Below, one piece after another: positions 28,296-38,771 of a DNA stretch of 64,000 nt; the first letter of the stretch is position 1, and the number at the start of each line of letters is the position of its first letter. Under the pieces are notes generated by a model. That model worked only from the letters and a program-made list of their open reading frames with translations, was not told the origin of the DNA and made no database searches. A program made the position numbers and the translations under genes. Origin of the DNA: Massilia sp. CF038 (GTDB taxonomy: Bacteria; Pseudomonadota; Gammaproteobacteria; Burkholderiales; Burkholderiaceae_D); the NCBI RefSeq assembly GCF_900129765.1, contig NZ_FQWU01000004.1, positions 62,001-126,000 of the forward strand, written 5' to 3'.

Positions 28296-29477
28296 TCAGG
28301 GAGCAATGCCAAGCAAGGCGCAGGCCGCCTGCAGTTGTTGCTGCGCCTCGGCCAGCGTCGGTGCAATGAAAGTCACGTGGCCCATTTTGCGTCCGCGCCG
28401 CGCTTCTTCCTTGCCATACAAATGCAGACAGGCGCCAGGCAGCGCCAGCAGCTCGGCCCAGGCCGGTTCACGGGCTTGATCGGTGCCGGCTGCAAACCAG
28501 ATGTCGCCCAGGATATTGAGCATCACAGCTGGCGAATGCTGGCGCACCTCGCCCAGCGGCAGGCGCGCCATCGCGCGCACTTGCTGTGCAAACTGGCTGG
28601 TGACACAGGCATCCATCGTGTAGTGACCGCTGTTATGCGGCCGAGGCGCCATTTCATTGACCACCAGGCTGCCATCGGTGAGCACAAAGAATTCAATGCA
28701 CAGTACGCCCACGTAGCCAAGCTCTTCAACGATGACGCGGGCCGCCTGCTGCGCCTGCGCGGCACTGGCGGCCGAGACATTTGGCCCCGGCACGGTGGTG
28801 GTAAACAGAATGCCGCCACGGTGCACGTTTTCGGCGATCGGATACACCACCGAGGCGCCGTCGGCGCCGCGCGCCGTCAGCACCGACACTTCATAGGCCA
28901 GTGGCAGCATTTTTTCGAGCAGGCATGTCACCCCGCCCATGGCCGCAAACGCGGCGCGCACATCGTCGCGCGTGCGCACCACCGACTGGCCCTTGCCGTC
29001 GTAACCCATGCGCACAGTCTTCAAAATACCGGGCAGCAGCAGATCCTCGATGCTGTCGATATCCGCGGCACTGGCAATGGTTTTGTGGGGCGCGGGCGCC
29101 ACGCCCGAGCGGGCTGCGCAAGCGGCCAGGAAACGCTTTTCGGCAATCCGGTCCTGGGCAATGGCGACGCAGGATGCGGCCGGGGCCACGAAGGCATGCG
29201 TGGCCAGCAACTGCAAGCTGTCAGCCGGCACGTTTTCAAATTCGGTAGTGACGGCCACGCAGGACTGCCCCAGCTGGCCCAGAGCTGCCGCATCGTCGTA
29301 TGCGGCAGCGATCAGGCTGTCGGCGGCTTGCCCGGCAGGACTGTCGGGCGCCGCTTCCAGCACGGCCACCTTGTACCCCATGGCCTGGGCGGCGTGCACG
29401 AACATACGGCCCAGCTGGCCACCACCCATCACACCAAGGCGTGCGGGCGGCAAAAACGGTGCTTGCTTCATGCTCAT
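28296..29477 (-). CDS. purK: N5-carboxyaminoimidazole ribonucleotide synthase PurK
   Basis: ATP-grasp enzyme that carboxylates AIR with bicarbonate in purine synthesis, passing N5-CAIR to PurE. The 393 residues show the N-terminal GGGQLGRMF motif and the ATP-grasp core with [11 protein letters not shown] at about 290. The start overlaps purE by 4 bases, implying coupled translation of successive enzymes. Confidence 0.96.
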   Translation of the reverse strand: MSMKQAPFLPPARLGVMGGGQLGRMFVHAAQAMGYKVAVLEAAPDSPAGQAADSLIAAAYDDAAALGQLGQSCVAVTTEFENVPADSLQLLATHAFVAPAASCVAIAQDRIAEKRFLAACAARSGVAPAPHKTIASAADIDSIEDLLLPGILKTVRMGYDGKGQSVVRTRDDVRAAFAAMGGVTCLLEKMLPLAYEVSVLTARGADGASVVYPIAENVHRGGILFTTTVPGPNVSAASAAQAQQAARVIVEELGYVGVLCIEFFVLTDGSLVVNEMAPRPHNSGHYTMDACVTSQFAQQVRAMARLPLGEVRQHSPAVMLNILGDIWFAAGTDQAREPAWAELLALPGACLHLYGKEEARRGRKMGHVTFIAPTLAEAQQQLQAACALLGIAP

Positions 29478-29974
29478 ACTGGCAGGATCATGGCCTTGGC
29501 AGCGGCGGTTTGCTGCAGGCGGAATTGCTGAAGTTTTTCGGCCAGGGCGTCGTCCGTGCAGGCGATCATGGCAATGGCGGCCAGCGCGGCATTGGCGGCA
29601 CCCGCTTCACCAATGGCGAAGGTGGCAACCGGAATCCCTTTTGGCATTTGCACGATGGACAGCAGCGAATCCTTGCCCGACAAGTAGCGCGACGGGACCG
29701 GCACACCCAGGACCGGCACGATGGTCTTGGCGGCAATCATGCCAGGCAAGTGGGCGGCGCCGCCCGCACCGGCGATGATGGCGCGCAAACCACGGTCACG
29801 CGCAGTTTCCGCATAGCTGAACATTTCATCGGGCATGCGGTGGGCCGACACGACTTGCGCTTCGTATGGCACGCCGAATTCCTTGAGCATGTTGACGGCA
29901 TGCTGCATGACTTCCCAGTCCGACGAGGAACCCATGACGATGCCGACCAGCGGCTTGTTGACAGTGGCATTCAT
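29474..29974 (-). CDS. purE: N5-carboxyaminoimidazole ribonucleotide mutase PurE
   Basis: Moves the carboxyl group of N5-CAIR to C4 to form CAIR. The 166-residue class I PurE has [10 protein letters not shown] near the N-terminus, SAHRMP with the catalytic His, and [10 protein letters not shown]. It is three bases after purC. Confidence 0.96.
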   Translation of the reverse strand: MNATVNKPLVGIVMGSSSDWEVMQHAVNMLKEFGVPYEAQVVSAHRMPDEMFSYAETARDRGLRAIIAGAGGAAHLPGMIAAKTIVPVLGVPVPSRYLSGKDSLLSIVQMPKGIPVATFAIGEAGAANAALAAIAMIACTDDALAEKLQQFRLQQTAAAKAMILPV

Positions 29975-29977
29975 GGG

Positions 29978-30874
29978 TTACGCCTTGATGGTGGTGCCGG
30001 TCAGGCGCTCAAGCGCTTCGACATACTTGGCGCGGGTCTTGGCAATCACCTCATCTGGCACGGCTGGCGCGGGCGCGGCCTTGTTCCAGCTGGTCAGCGT
30101 TTCCAGATAGTCGCGCACGAACTGCTTGTCATACGACGGTGGCGACATGCCCACCTGGTAGCTGGACATGGGCCAGAAACGCGAGGAATCGGGGGTCAGA
30201 ATTTCATCAATCAGGTGCACGGTGCCATTGGCGTCGAGCCCGAATTCAAATTTGGTGTCAGCAATGATGATGCCGCGCGTGGCGGCGTATTCGGCCGCGG
30301 CGCTGTACAGCTGGACCGCGTAGTCGCGCACCTGGCGCGCGATATCGGCGCCAACGATCTGTTCTGCTTGCTCGAAGGAGATGTTTTCGTCATGGGCACC
30401 GGCCGGGGCCTTGGTCGATGGCGTGAACAGCACTTGCGGCAGCTTTTGCGCTTCCTGCAGGCCGGCCGGCAAATCGATGCCGCACACCTTGCCCGTCTTC
30501 TGGTAATCCTTCCAGCCAGAACCGATCAGGTAACCGCGCACGATGGCTTCGATGCCCAGCGGGGTCATTTTCTTGACCACGATGGCACGGCCTTCCACTT
30601 GCGCGCGCTCTTCCGGCGCCACCAGCGAGACCGGATCGATGCCGGTATCGTGGTTCGGCATCAAGTCCTTGTATTTGGCAAACCAGAAGTTCGACATGGC
30701 CGTCAGGATCTTGCCCTTTTCCGGGATCGGCTCATTCAGGATGACATCGAAGGCCGACAGGCGGTCAGTCTGGATGACCAGCAATTTGTCGTCGCCCACG
30801 GCGTAAATGTCGCGCACTTTTCCGCGGTGCAGGAAAGGCAGGGACTTCAGATTTGTTTCGAGAACGCCAGACAT
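29978..30874 (-). CDS. purC: SAICAR synthetase PurC
   Basis: Joins aspartate to CAIR using ATP to form SAICAR. The 298 residues match the longer, yeast-like PurC form common in Betaproteobacteria, with [17 protein letters not shown] and the DTKFEFG signature. The ATG at 30874 opens MSGVLETN, where the family normally starts; the frame continues open upstream but overlaps the GFA gene. PurC, PurE, PurK and TsaC form one tight unit. Confidence 0.95.
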   Translation of the reverse strand: MSGVLETNLKSLPFLHRGKVRDIYAVGDDKLLVIQTDRLSAFDVILNEPIPEKGKILTAMSNFWFAKYKDLMPNHDTGIDPVSLVAPEERAQVEGRAIVVKKMTPLGIEAIVRGYLIGSGWKDYQKTGKVCGIDLPAGLQEAQKLPQVLFTPSTKAPAGAHDENISFEQAEQIVGADIARQVRDYAVQLYSAAAEYAATRGIIIADTKFEFGLDANGTVHLIDEILTPDSSRFWPMSSYQVGMSPPSYDKQFVRDYLETLTSWNKAAPAPAVPDEVIAKTRAKYVEALERLTGTTIKA

Positions 30875-30891
30875 GTGAATCCTTGAGGTAA

Positions 30892-31251
30892 TTAGGGCAG
30901 CCAGCCCGGTTTGCTTTCGAGGTGCAGGTCGTGCGTGACCTTGCCTTCGTAGGGTGTGTCGAAGGTGCCCAGCGTGACGGCATTGCGCTCGCTGTGGCTG
31001 GCCGACTGCCAGGTCAAGGTCGAGCCGCACACTTTGCAGAAGCTGCGTTCGACACCGGGCGAAGACGCATAGCGTGCGATCGCGTCGGCCCCCTGCACCC
31101 AGTGCAGGTCGCTTGACGCCACGTTGGCATACGGTCCGGAAGCCGCACCATGTTGCTTTTGGCACATTTTACACCAGCAGTTGCTGGTGCGATCGATCGG
31201 GCCCCGGATCTCGTAGCGGACTGCGCCGCACAGGCAGCTGCCTTTGTACAT
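30892..31251 (-). CDS. GFA-family (CENP-V/GFA domain) zinc protein
   Basis: A 119-residue protein of the glutathione-dependent formaldehyde-activating family. Zinc-binding Cys patterns are CLC near residue 7, CWCKMC at about 26-31 and FCKVC at about 72-76. Many members have no proven role in formaldehyde metabolism, so the function is open. It lies 17 bases before purC and after the fba terminator, so it probably leads the purCEK-tsaC transcript. I do not expect it at this place in the usual fba-purC order. Confidence 0.85.
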   Translation of the reverse strand: MYKGSCLCGAVRYEIRGPIDRTSNCWCKMCQKQHGAASGPYANVASSDLHWVQGADAIARYASSPGVERSFCKVCGSTLTWQSASHSERNAVTLGTFDTPYEGKVTHDLHLESKPGWLP

Positions 31252-31263
31252 GATAAAGACGAG

Positions 31264-31290
31264 TAAAAACGCGCCCGAAGGCGCGTGGTT
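31264..31290 (-). terminator. Rho-independent terminator of fba
   Basis: ACGCGCC-TTCG-GGCGCGT stem followed by TTTTTACTC on the minus strand, 10 bases after the fba stop. It separates fba from the GFA-purine unit. Confidence 0.88.
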
Positions 31291-31299
31291 GCAAACGTG

Positions 31300-32364
31300 T
31301 TACTTGACGATCTGGGACAGTTCGCCCTTGGCGTAGCGCTGGGCCATCGCTTCCAGCGTGAGCGGCTTGATCTTGCCGGCCATGCCTTCGCAGCCGAAGG
31401 ACAGGAAGCGTGCCTTGCACACTTCGGTGGCCGCTTCGCGCGCTGGTTTCAGGAAGTCGCGCGGATCGAACTTGGACGGGTTCTGGAACATGTACTTGCG
31501 CACCGCGGCGGTCATGGCCAGACGGATGTCGGTGTCGATGTTGATCTTGCGAACGCCGTGACGGATGCCTTCCTGCACTTCTTCCACCGGCACGCCATAG
31601 GTTTCTTTCATGTCGCCACCGAATTCACGGATGATGGCCAGCAATTCCTGCGGCACAGCCGAGGAACCATGCATCACCAGGTGGGTGTTCGGAATGCGCG
31701 CGTGAATTTCCTTGATGCGGTCGATGGCCAGAATGTCGCCGGTTGGCTTGCGGGTGAACTTGTAGGCGCCGTGCGAGGTACCGATGGCAATGGCCAGGGC
31801 GTCGCACTGGGTGCGCTGCACGAAGTCGGCAGCCTGGGCCACGTCGGTGAGCAATTGCTCGCGCGTCATGGTGCCGTCGGCGCCGTGGCCGTCTTCCTTG
31901 TCGCCCTTCATGGTTTCCAGTGAACCGAGCACGCCCAGTTCGGCTTCCACGGTCACGCCGATGGCGTGCGAGAACTTGACCACTTCACGCGAGACTTCCA
32001 CGTTGTACTCGTACGAGGCGACGCTCTTGCCGTCGGCTTCGAGCGAACCGTCCATCATGACTGACGTGAAGCCGGAGCGGATCGCGCCCATGCACACGGC
32101 TGGTGACTGGCCGTGGTCCTGGTGCATGACGACCGGGATGTGCGGGTAAGCTTCGACAGCAGCGTCGATCAGGTGGCGCAGGAAGGCTTCGCCAGCATAC
32201 TTGCGGGCGCCTGCCGAGGCTTGCATGATGACCGGCGAGTTGACCGCGTCGGCAGCAGCCATGATGGCTTGCACCTGTTCGAGGTTGTTGACGTTGAACG
32301 CAGGCAGGCCGTAACCGTGTTCAGCGGCGTGGTCCAGCAATTGGCGCATAGATACGAGGGACAT
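31300..32364 (-). CDS. fba: Class II fructose-bisphosphate aldolase
   Basis: Zinc-dependent aldolase interconverting fructose 1,6-bisphosphate with DHAP and glyceraldehyde 3-phosphate. The 354 residues are of the CbbA subtype, with zinc-site VMHQDHG, the VEAELG segment and NIDTDIRLA near the C-terminus. The start is the ATG of MSLVSMRQL; upstream sequence is untypical. Same strand and order as pgk and pyk, so this is the lower glycolysis cluster, interrupted by a hairpin element. Confidence 0.96.
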   Translation of the reverse strand: MSLVSMRQLLDHAAEHGYGLPAFNVNNLEQVQAIMAAADAVNSPVIMQASAGARKYAGEAFLRHLIDAAVEAYPHIPVVMHQDHGQSPAVCMGAIRSGFTSVMMDGSLEADGKSVASYEYNVEVSREVVKFSHAIGVTVEAELGVLGSLETMKGDKEDGHGADGTMTREQLLTDVAQAADFVQRTQCDALAIAIGTSHGAYKFTRKPTGDILAIDRIKEIHARIPNTHLVMHGSSAVPQELLAIIREFGGDMKETYGVPVEEVQEGIRHGVRKINIDTDIRLAMTAAVRKYMFQNPSKFDPRDFLKPAREAATEVCKARFLSFGCEGMAGKIKPLTLEAMAQRYAKGELSQIVK

Positions 32365-32467
32365 GGTAAATCTCCAAACAATAGAAAAACTGGTGTTGCC
32401 GGGGCGCGCTGGTGGCGCGCGGCGCTGCGGCAAAGGGTGGTTGACATCGGGTGGACGCCAACCACTA

Positions 32468-32552
32468 CATCGCCCTCGCGAAGGCGGGGGCCTATACCAC
32501 GCTGAACAACTTCGGTTACTTGGTATAGGCCCCCGCCTGCGCGAGGGCGATG
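32468..32552 (+). repeat. REP-like hairpin element, copy C
   Basis: 85 bp between pyk and fba. The arms CATCGCCCTCGCG and CGCGAGGGCGATG pair, with one mismatch inside; flanking CCA/TGG bases extend the stem. Centre CTGAACAACTTCGG. It points in the plus direction although both neighbours are on the minus strand, and lies in the fba 5' region. Confidence 0.92.
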
Positions 32553-32579
32553 TGGTAGCTACACTGCTACCACGATTCT

Positions 32580-34028
32580 TTAATCAAACTCGCCCACACG
32601 GACGATCTTCAATGCATTGGTGCCGCCTACCTGCCCCATTGGCTCGCCCCAGGTGACGACGATCATGTCACCCTTTTTGACGATCCCTTTGGCGACCATC
32701 AAGTCCTCGGCCTGGCGCAGCACTTCCGAGCTGTCGCCGTGCTGCAGCAAATGATAAGCGCGCACATTGCGGTACAAGGACACCTTGCGCTGGGTGGTGA
32801 TCGACGGCGTCAGCGCGTACAGCGGCGTATCAATGCTGTGCCGGCTCATCCACAGCGCAGTCGAGCCGGACTCGGTCAGGGCCACGATCGCCTTCACGCG
32901 CAAGTGATGCGCAGTAAACAGGGCGCCATAGGCAATCGACTGGTCGATGCGCGAGAAACGCACATTCAAAAAATCGGCATCGAGCTTGTTGTATTCAGAC
33001 GCTTCGGCTTCGGCGCAAATGGCCGCCATCATTTCGACCGTTTCGACCGGGTACTTGCCGCTGGCTGTTTCCGCCGAGGTCATCACGGCGTCCGTGCCGT
33101 CCAGCACCGCATTGGCCACGTCCGAGACTTCGGCGCGGGTCGGCACGGCGTTGACGATCATCGATTCCATCATTTGCGTGGCCGTGATGGCCAGCTTGTT
33201 CGACTCGCGCGCCATGCGGATCATGCGCTTTTGCAGCGCCGGCACGGCCGCGTTGCCCACTTCCACTGCCAGGTCGCCGCGGGCAACCATGATGCCGTCG
33301 GACGCGTCCAGGATTTCCTGCAGCACAGGAATGGCTTCGGCACGCTCGATCTTGGCGATCATCTTCGGCTTGTGATGGTAAGGCTCGCCGGCAATGTTGG
33401 CCAGCTGACGCGCCATTTCCATGTCGGTCGCGCTTTTCGGGAAGGAGATCGCCAGGTAGTCGCACTGGAAACTCATGGCGACCTTGATGTCTTCCATGTC
33501 CTTGGCGGTCAGCGCTGGCGCGGTCAGGCCGCCGCCCTGGCGGTTGATGCCCTTGTTGTTGGACAGTTCGCCACCGATTTTGCAGACGGTGAAAATTTCG
33601 TGGGCGACGATGCGTTCGACCACCAGCACGATCAAGCCATCGTTGAGCAGCAGCTTGTCGCCCGGCTTGACGTCGCGCGGCAAGGCTTTGTAGTCGAGGC
33701 CCACGCGTTCCTGGTTGCCCAGTTCGCCGTTGTCGCCCCACTTGGCGTCGAGGATGAACTTGTCGCCGTTTTCGAGGAAGATCTTGCCCTGTTCGAACTT
33801 GCCAACGCGGATCTTGGGACCCTGCATATCAGCCATGATCGCCACTTCGCGCCCGCACTCGGCCGCGGCACGCCGCACAAGGTTGGCACGGTCAATATGG
33901 TCTTGCGCCTTGCCATGCGAAAAATTCAAACGCACGACGTCGACGCCGGCTTGAATCATGCGAACGAGAATATCGAAGTCGGTGGAAGCCGGTCCGATGG
34001 TTGCGACGATCTTGGTACCACGATACAT
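32580..34028 (-). CDS. pyk: Pyruvate kinase
   Basis: Transfers phosphate from PEP to ADP, the last glycolytic step. The 482 residues show RLNFSHG, the catalytic [10 protein letters not shown] helix, [10 protein letters not shown] and ATQMMESM. It is preceded by a stem-loop after pgk and followed by a hairpin element. It belongs to the pgk-pyk-fba run. Confidence 0.96.
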   Translation of the reverse strand: MYRGTKIVATIGPASTDFDILVRMIQAGVDVVRLNFSHGKAQDHIDRANLVRRAAAECGREVAIMADMQGPKIRVGKFEQGKIFLENGDKFILDAKWGDNGELGNQERVGLDYKALPRDVKPGDKLLLNDGLIVLVVERIVAHEIFTVCKIGGELSNNKGINRQGGGLTAPALTAKDMEDIKVAMSFQCDYLAISFPKSATDMEMARQLANIAGEPYHHKPKMIAKIERAEAIPVLQEILDASDGIMVARGDLAVEVGNAAVPALQKRMIRMARESNKLAITATQMMESMIVNAVPTRAEVSDVANAVLDGTDAVMTSAETASGKYPVETVEMMAAICAEAEASEYNKLDADFLNVRFSRIDQSIAYGALFTAHHLRVKAIVALTESGSTALWMSRHSIDTPLYALTPSITTQRKVSLYRNVRAYHLLQHGDSSEVLRQAEDLMVAKGIVKKGDMIVVTWGEPMGQVGGTNALKIVRVGEFD

Positions 34029-34042
34029 AGAGATCCTTCAAG

Positions 34043-34068
34043 TAAAAGCGCAGCCGTCGGGCTGCGCT
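34043..34068 (-). terminator. Terminator or attenuator between pgk and pyk
   Basis: AGCGCAGCC and GGCTGCGCT form a 9-bp stem right after the pgk stop on the minus strand, followed by TTTTACTT. It could reduce read-through from pgk into pyk. Confidence 0.65.
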
Positions 34069-34075
34069 GGGGTTT

Positions 34076-35281
34076 TTACTGGGAACTACGCTGCAACAGG
34101 ATTTCCACCGCTGGCAGGGTCTTACCTTCGAGGAACTCGAGGAAGGCGCCGCCACCGGTCGAGATATAACCGATCTGCTCGCTGATGCCGTACTTGGCAA
34201 TGGCCGCCAGGGTGTCGCCACCGCCGGCAATCGAGAAACCGCTGGACGCGGCAATGGCCAGCGCCAGCGTTTTGGTGCCTTCGCCGAACTGGTCGAATTC
34301 GAATACGCCCACCGGGCCGTTCCAGACGATGGTGCCGGCCTTGGCAATTTGCGCGGCCAGGGTGGCCGCTGTTTTCGGGCCGATGTCGAGGATCATGTCG
34401 TCGTCCGCCACGTCGGCGACATCTTTCACGGTCGCCACGGCAGTTGGGGAGAATTCTTTGGCGCAGACCACGTCCACAGGAATCGGTACTTGCGCGCCGC
34501 GCGCTGCCATCATGTCGATGATGGCCTTGGCTTCGCCAACCAGGTCGGCTTCGACCAGCGACTTGCCGATGTTCAGGCCGACGGCTTTCATGAAGGTATT
34601 GGCGATGCCGCCGCCCACGATCAGATTGTCGACCTTGTCAGCCAGTGCTTTCAAGATGGACAGCTTGGACGAGACCTTGGAGCCAGCCACGATGGCCAGC
34701 AACGGCCGGTTGGGCGCGCCCAGGGCTTTGCCCAGTGCGTCGAGTTCGGCTGCCAGCAACGGGCCGGCGCACACCACGGGCGCAAACTTGGCGATGCCGT
34801 GGGTGGTGGCCTCGGCACGGTGGGCGGTGCCAAAGGCATCGTTCACATAGATATCGCACAGCTTGGCCATTTTTTGCGCCAGCTCGTCGCTGTTTTTCTT
34901 TTCACCCTTGTTGACGCGGCAGTTTTCCAGCAGCACGACCTGGCCTGGCGCGACATCGACGCCATCGACCCAGTTCTGCTTGAGTTCGACGCTCTGTCCC
35001 AGCAACTCGGCCAGGCGCGCGGCGACGGGCGCCAGCGAGTCGTCGGCTTTGAATTCGCCTTCAGTCGGACGGCCCAGGTGGGAGGTGACCATGACGGCGG
35101 CGCCTGCTTTGACGGCGGCAGCAATGGCTGGCACGGAGGCGCGAATGCGGGTGTCTTCGGTAATTTTGCCGCTGTCATCCTGCGGCACGTTCAGGTCGGC
35201 GCGAATGAAGACGCGCTTGCCAGCGAGGGCGTTACGATCGATCAGGTCTTGCAGACGGGTAAAATTTAAAACAGCGTGCAT
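34076..35281 (-). CDS. pgk: Phosphoglycerate kinase
   Basis: Reversible ATP-forming step of glycolysis, 1,3-bisphosphoglycerate to 3-phosphoglycerate. The 401 residues have [18 protein letters not shown] and the C-terminal GGGDTLAA nucleotide motif. It is first of the pgk-pyk-fba run on the minus strand; the gap to azlD upstream is 65 bases without a clear terminator. Confidence 0.96.
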   Translation of the reverse strand: MHAVLNFTRLQDLIDRNALAGKRVFIRADLNVPQDDSGKITEDTRIRASVPAIAAAVKAGAAVMVTSHLGRPTEGEFKADDSLAPVAARLAELLGQSVELKQNWVDGVDVAPGQVVLLENCRVNKGEKKNSDELAQKMAKLCDIYVNDAFGTAHRAEATTHGIAKFAPVVCAGPLLAAELDALGKALGAPNRPLLAIVAGSKVSSKLSILKALADKVDNLIVGGGIANTFMKAVGLNIGKSLVEADLVGEAKAIIDMMAARGAQVPIPVDVVCAKEFSPTAVATVKDVADVADDDMILDIGPKTAATLAAQIAKAGTIVWNGPVGVFEFDQFGEGTKTLALAIAASSGFSIAGGGDTLAAIAKYGISEQIGYISTGGGAFLEFLEGKTLPAVEILLQRSSQ

Positions 35282-35346
35282 AGCGATCCACGAGTCAAAT
35301 GATGAAAGATCGCTATTTTACCGCAAGCACAGGCCGAAAACGGCAT

Positions 35347-35673
35347 TCAAAACCAGATCCGCAGGCCGGTAAAGAACAGCATTCCGAAAATAATCATCTC
35401 AAGCATGTTGCGGCGCAACAAGTAGTACCCGGTGGCAGCAATCCCGGCCAGGAGCTTGAGGTTGTGGATGTCCAGCTGCACGGCGCCGGCCGGCGTCATC
35501 AAGAGATCCGGGGCCACGATCGCGGCCAGCGCGCAGGCGGGCGCGTAGCGCAGCATTTCGTTGACGCGCTTGGGAATAGTGATGTGGTGGCCCACCAGCC
35601 AGAACGTGCTGCGGGTCACGGCCGTGGCCACCGTCAGCACGGCAATGGTGATCCAGATCTCCAGTTCAGTCAT
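35347..35673 (-). CDS. azlD: AzlD-family branched-chain amino acid export subunit
   Basis: A 108-residue membrane protein with three to four hydrophobic segments and the AzlD pattern TRSTFWL and RYAPACALAA. With AzlC it forms a branched-chain amino acid exporter (related to YgaH/YgaZ). The ATG at 35673 overlaps the azlC 3' end by 8 bases, so the two are translationally coupled. Confidence 0.9.
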   Translation of the reverse strand: MTELEIWITIAVLTVATAVTRSTFWLVGHHITIPKRVNEMLRYAPACALAAIVAPDLLMTPAGAVQLDIHNLKLLAGIAATGYYLLRRNMLEMIIFGMLFFTGLRIWF

Positions 35674-36406
35674 GCTTGTGCCCTTTTCCACTGAGTTCTT
35701 CCACCGCCATTGCGCACAGCATGCCCACGAACACGGCCGCCAGCAAGCCCAGCTTGTAAGGCATGCGGTACGCCAGCACGGCCACGGTGCCAGCCACGAT
35801 GACGCCCACCAGGGAAGCGCGCGTCATGGCGGCAGGCACCAGAATGCAAATGATGGCCAGCGTACCGGCCAGGCCCAGGCCCCAGTGCGGCGGTACCATG
35901 CTGCCCAGGAAGACGCCGATCAGCGAGCCGGCCTGCCAGGCGCACCAGTTGGGAATGATCAAGCCTTTTAAATACGATACTTTGCCGGGCGCCGGCGCTT
36001 CGGTCGGGTAGCGCTGCTGGAACAGGTTGACGGTGATGTCGCCCGAGACATAGCCAAGCAGGAAACGCTGCTTCCAGGGCAAGTGCACAAAATGGGGGGC
36101 GAGCAAGGCGGAAAAAATCACGAAGCGCAGATTGACCACCAGGGCCGTGGCAAACACCACCCAGATCGGGGCGCCGGCGGCAATCAGGGGCAAGGAAGCC
36201 AGCTGGGCCGAGCCGGCAAACACCAGCAGCGTCATGCCGATGGCTTGCGCCAGGGTCAGACCGCTATTAATCAGTGCCACGCCCACCACCAGGCCCCAGG
36301 CGCCGATCCCGAACAGGGTGGGCGCGCCGGTTTTCAGGGCTTCGCGATAAATGGCGGGGTCTTCGTCAGGCGGGCGCACGGCCGGGGGCGCTGGGGGCAG
36401 GTTCAT
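35666..36406 (-). CDS. azlC: AzlC-family branched-chain amino acid permease
   Basis: A 246-residue multi-spanning permease of the AzlC/YgaZ type, with TLLVFAGSAQLASLPL and the LLGYVSGDITVNLF segment. I chose the ATG at 36406 (MNLPPAP); the frame stays open to 36535, but that would run through the promoter of the divergent zinc-protein gene. The site before 36406 is weak, so the start is uncertain. It forms a unit with azlD. Confidence 0.88.
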   Translation of the reverse strand: MNLPPAPPAVRPPDEDPAIYREALKTGAPTLFGIGAWGLVVGVALINSGLTLAQAIGMTLLVFAGSAQLASLPLIAAGAPIWVVFATALVVNLRFVIFSALLAPHFVHLPWKQRFLLGYVSGDITVNLFQQRYPTEAPAPGKVSYLKGLIIPNWCAWQAGSLIGVFLGSMVPPHWGLGLAGTLAIICILVPAAMTRASLVGVIVAGTVAVLAYRMPYKLGLLAAVFVGMLCAMAVEELSGKGHKHD

Positions 36407-36516
36407 CGGTGGTTCGGCCACGGCGGGCAGTGGTGGCCATGCAGCTTTAGCGAGCACGGCGGTGATTCGGGAGCGCCCTATTTTACCGATCATTTCGGCA
36501 AGCTGCCGGAATCGTC

Positions 36517-36522
36517 TAAAAT
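36517..36522 (+). promoter_or_regulatory. Candidate -10 element of the CHCC zinc-protein gene
   Basis: TAAAAT about 31 bases before the ATG. It lies inside the longest possible azlC frame, which is one reason to prefer the shorter azlC. Confidence 0.3.
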
Positions 36523-36552
36523 CGTGGTTTTGCATTGCATGACGGAGAATGT

Positions 36553-36747
36553 ATGAACCAACAAACAGCGCCCGCGGTCGAACTGGGTGAAAAAGATCTG
36601 CCTGCCCACTGCCCGAATCCTGCCATGACGCTGTGGTCGTCGCACCCGCGCGTGTTTCTCGACTTCGGGCACGACGGTCTGGCCAAGTGCCCGTACTGCG
36701 GCACCGAATACCGCCTCAAGCCAGGCACCGTCCTGTCGCATCACTAA
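36553..36747 (+). CDS. Small CHCC zinc-finger protein (zf-CHCC, NDUFS6-like)
   Basis: A 64-residue protein with candidate zinc ligands Cys20, His31, Cys46 and Cys49 (pattern C-x10-H-x14-C-x2-C). This matches the bacterial zf-CHCC domain, related to the NDUFS6 accessory subunit of complex I. The ATG has GGAGA upstream; an alternative ATG six codons earlier lacks a site. The role is unproven. It is followed 15 bases later by the NTF2-fold gene. Confidence 0.88.
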   Translation: MNQQTAPAVELGEKDLPAHCPNPAMTLWSSHPRVFLDFGHDGLAKCPYCGTEYRLKPGTVLSHH

Positions 36748-36762
36748 GCACGGCGCGGCGCC

Positions 36763-37191
36763 ATGAAACGGGGTAAACAACTCAATGGCAGCGCTGCCGA
36801 AGTCGAGGCCGCTTTCTACGAAGCCCTGAACCGGGCTGACACCGAAGCGCTCATGGCGCTGTGGGCCGAGGACGAAGAAATCGTCTGCGTGCATCCGGGC
36901 GGGCCGCGTCTGCACGGGCATGCCGCCATCCAGGCCTCGTGGGAAGCCATCCTTGAGCGCGGCGGCTTGCAGATCCGGCCCTCCCAGCTATTCGAAAGCA
37001 ATAACCTGATGAGCTCCGTGCACACCGTGATCGAGGGCGTGACCGCCACCGGCGGCGCCGAACCGGCGCACCTGGTCGCCACCAATGTGTATCACAAGAC
37101 GCCGCAGGGCTGGCGCATGGTGCTGCACCATGTGTCGGTGGCACCCGGTCCGGTCCCGGCCACGCATCCTGCCGGCGCCAGCCTGCATTAA
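36763..37191 (+). CDS. NTF2-like (SnoaL/DUF4440-type) protein
   Basis: A 142-residue single-domain protein with the NTF2-fold pattern: an N-terminal helix (EAAFYEALNRAD), LMALWAEDEEIVCVHPGG, an AIQASWEAIL segment and a final strand WRMVLHHVSVAP. Relatives act as small-molecule enzymes or ligand-binding dimers; no function can be assigned. It lies in a run of zinc protein, this gene, YheT and a conserved hypothetical, spaced so tightly that one transcript is likely. Confidence 0.82.
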   Translation: MKRGKQLNGSAAEVEAAFYEALNRADTEALMALWAEDEEIVCVHPGGPRLHGHAAIQASWEAILERGGLQIRPSQLFESNNLMSSVHTVIEGVTATGGAEPAHLVATNVYHKTPQGWRMVLHHVSVAPGPVPATHPAGASLH

Positions 37192-37195
37192 AACC

Positions 37196-38188
37196 ATGCA
37201 CTACAGCGGGCCAAGGTGGCTGCCTGGCGGCCACCTGCAAACCATCTACCCGGCCCTGTGCATTGCCACCCCGGCCAGCGCGCTGCGGCGTGAGCGCTGG
37301 CCCACCCCGGACGGCGATTTCATCGATGTCGATTTTCTTGAGGGCACCCCGGGCCAGCCCTGGGTGGTGCTGTTTCATGGACTGGAAGGCTCATCGAACA
37401 GCCATTACGCGCGCGCCCTGATGGCAGCATTGGCGGCGCGCGGCTGGTCGGGCGCCATTCCCCATTTTCGGGGCTGTTCGGGTGAACTCAATCTGGCGCC
37501 GCGCTTTTACCATTCGGGCGACGCGGGCGAAGTCGACTGGATTGTACGGCGCTTGCGAGAGCGTGCCAGCGGCAAATTCTATGTGACGGGCGTCTCGCTG
37601 GGCGGCAACGCGCTGCTGCGCTGGCTGGGCGAATCCCAGCACCAGGCCGAGCTGGTCGACGCGGCGTGTGCGGTATCGGCCCCGCTCGATCTGGCGCGCG
37701 GCGGTGAAGCATTGTCGTCGGGTTTGAACATGGTCTACACGCGCATGTTCCTCAAGTCGCTGAAACCCAAATGCCTGGCCAAGCTGGACCAGTTCCCCGG
37801 CTTGTTTGCGCGCGACGCCCTGCTGGCGGCGCGCGACCTGTATGCCTTCGACAATGTGGTGACCGCGCCGCTGCACGGCTACCGCAACACCGACGACTAC
37901 TGGGATCGTGCCAGCGCCCGCCACGTGCTGGGCGACATCACCGTGCCGACCCTGGTGCTCAACGCCCGCAACGATCCTTTCTTGCCGGGGCAATACCTGC
38001 CGCGCCATGCGTCCTCGCACGTGCGCCTGGACTACCCCGCGCACGGCGGCCACGTGGGCTTTGCCAACGGCGGCCCGCCCGGCCGGCTGGACTGGCTGCC
38101 GCAAAAACTGCTGCATTTCCTCGAAGGCAAAGCGGACTCGCGCGCGCCTGCGCAAGCCGAACTGTGCCAAGCTCCCGAACATGGATGA
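37196..38188 (+). CDS. yheT: YheT-family alpha/beta hydrolase
   Basis: A 330-residue hydrolase of the YheT/ABHD1-3 group. HGLEGSSNSHYAR forms the oxyanion region, GVSLGGN the nucleophile elbow (Ser), NARNDPF holds the acid, and GGHVGF the catalytic His. Substrates of bacterial YheT are unknown; eukaryotic relatives act on lipids. The ATG at 37196 follows the NTF2 stop by 4 bases. The end overlaps the next gene by 8 bases. Confidence 0.92.
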   Translation: MHYSGPRWLPGGHLQTIYPALCIATPASALRRERWPTPDGDFIDVDFLEGTPGQPWVVLFHGLEGSSNSHYARALMAALAARGWSGAIPHFRGCSGELNLAPRFYHSGDAGEVDWIVRRLRERASGKFYVTGVSLGGNALLRWLGESQHQAELVDAACAVSAPLDLARGGEALSSGLNMVYTRMFLKSLKPKCLAKLDQFPGLFARDALLAARDLYAFDNVVTAPLHGYRNTDDYWDRASARHVLGDITVPTLVLNARNDPFLPGQYLPRHASSHVRLDYPAHGGHVGFANGGPPGRLDWLPQKLLHFLEGKADSRAPAQAELCQAPEHG

Positions 38189-38771
38189 CATCGTAAAAAA
38201 AGCCATGGCCAAGTGGCCCAATGTACCGCACTGCTACGGCTGGCTGGCGCTGGATGCGCGCGGCGCCTGGCGCATGCGCGACGAACGGGCCCAGCATCTG
38301 GGCCTGGCCGGTGACAAGGTGATCCAGTCTGCCTTGCTGGCCTTCATCAACCGCAACTACCTGGCGGACGAGCGCGGCTGCTGGTATTTCCAGAACGGCC
38401 CGCAGCGCGTGTACCTGAATCTGGAAACCACGCCGTATGTGGCGCGCACCGACCCGCAGCACGGTCTGGTGCTGCACACGGGCGAGGCCCTGGACAGGCT
38501 CGATGCCGCGTATCTGACCGACACTGGTGCGCTGATCGTGCAAAGCGGCGCGCGGGTCGCCCAGCTCGATGACCGTGATATGGCGCAGCTGCTGCCCGCC
38601 ATGCACATTGACGGCGTGCCTGTCAGCGACGAGGCGCTGCTGGCCTGGCTGACCGATGGCGCTGGCACGCTGAGCTTGCGCTACCGTGATGCGGCAGTCA
38701 TGGTCCAGCCGCTGGCAAGCGCCAGCGTGCCGGCCCACTTCGGTTTTGTGCGCCTGCCCCAGCCAGCCTAG
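38181..38771 (+). CDS. Conserved hypothetical protein
   Basis: A 196-residue soluble protein that I do not recognise functionally. It begins MDDIVKKAMAKWPNVP and includes GWLALDARGAWRM, then a segment WYFQNGPQRVYLNLE. No signal peptide, membrane segment or metal motif is visible. Its start lies inside the yheT 3' end, so it is probably co-translated with the hydrolase. Its TAG stop and the TAG of the convergent M48 gene share one palindromic CTAG. Confidence 0.8.
   Translation: MDDIVKKAMAKWPNVPHCYGWLALDARGAWRMRDERAQHLGLAGDKVIQSALLAFINRNYLADERGCWYFQNGPQRVYLNLETTPYVARTDPQHGLVLHTGEALDRLDAAYLTDTGALIVQSGARVAQLDDRDMAQLLPAMHIDGVPVSDEALLAWLTDGAGTLSLRYRDAAVMVQPLASASVPAHFGFVRLPQPA

Noticed and set aside
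32365-32579. Small gene in the fba upstream region
   Set aside because: Only the hairpin element and short frames without a start site or similarity are present.
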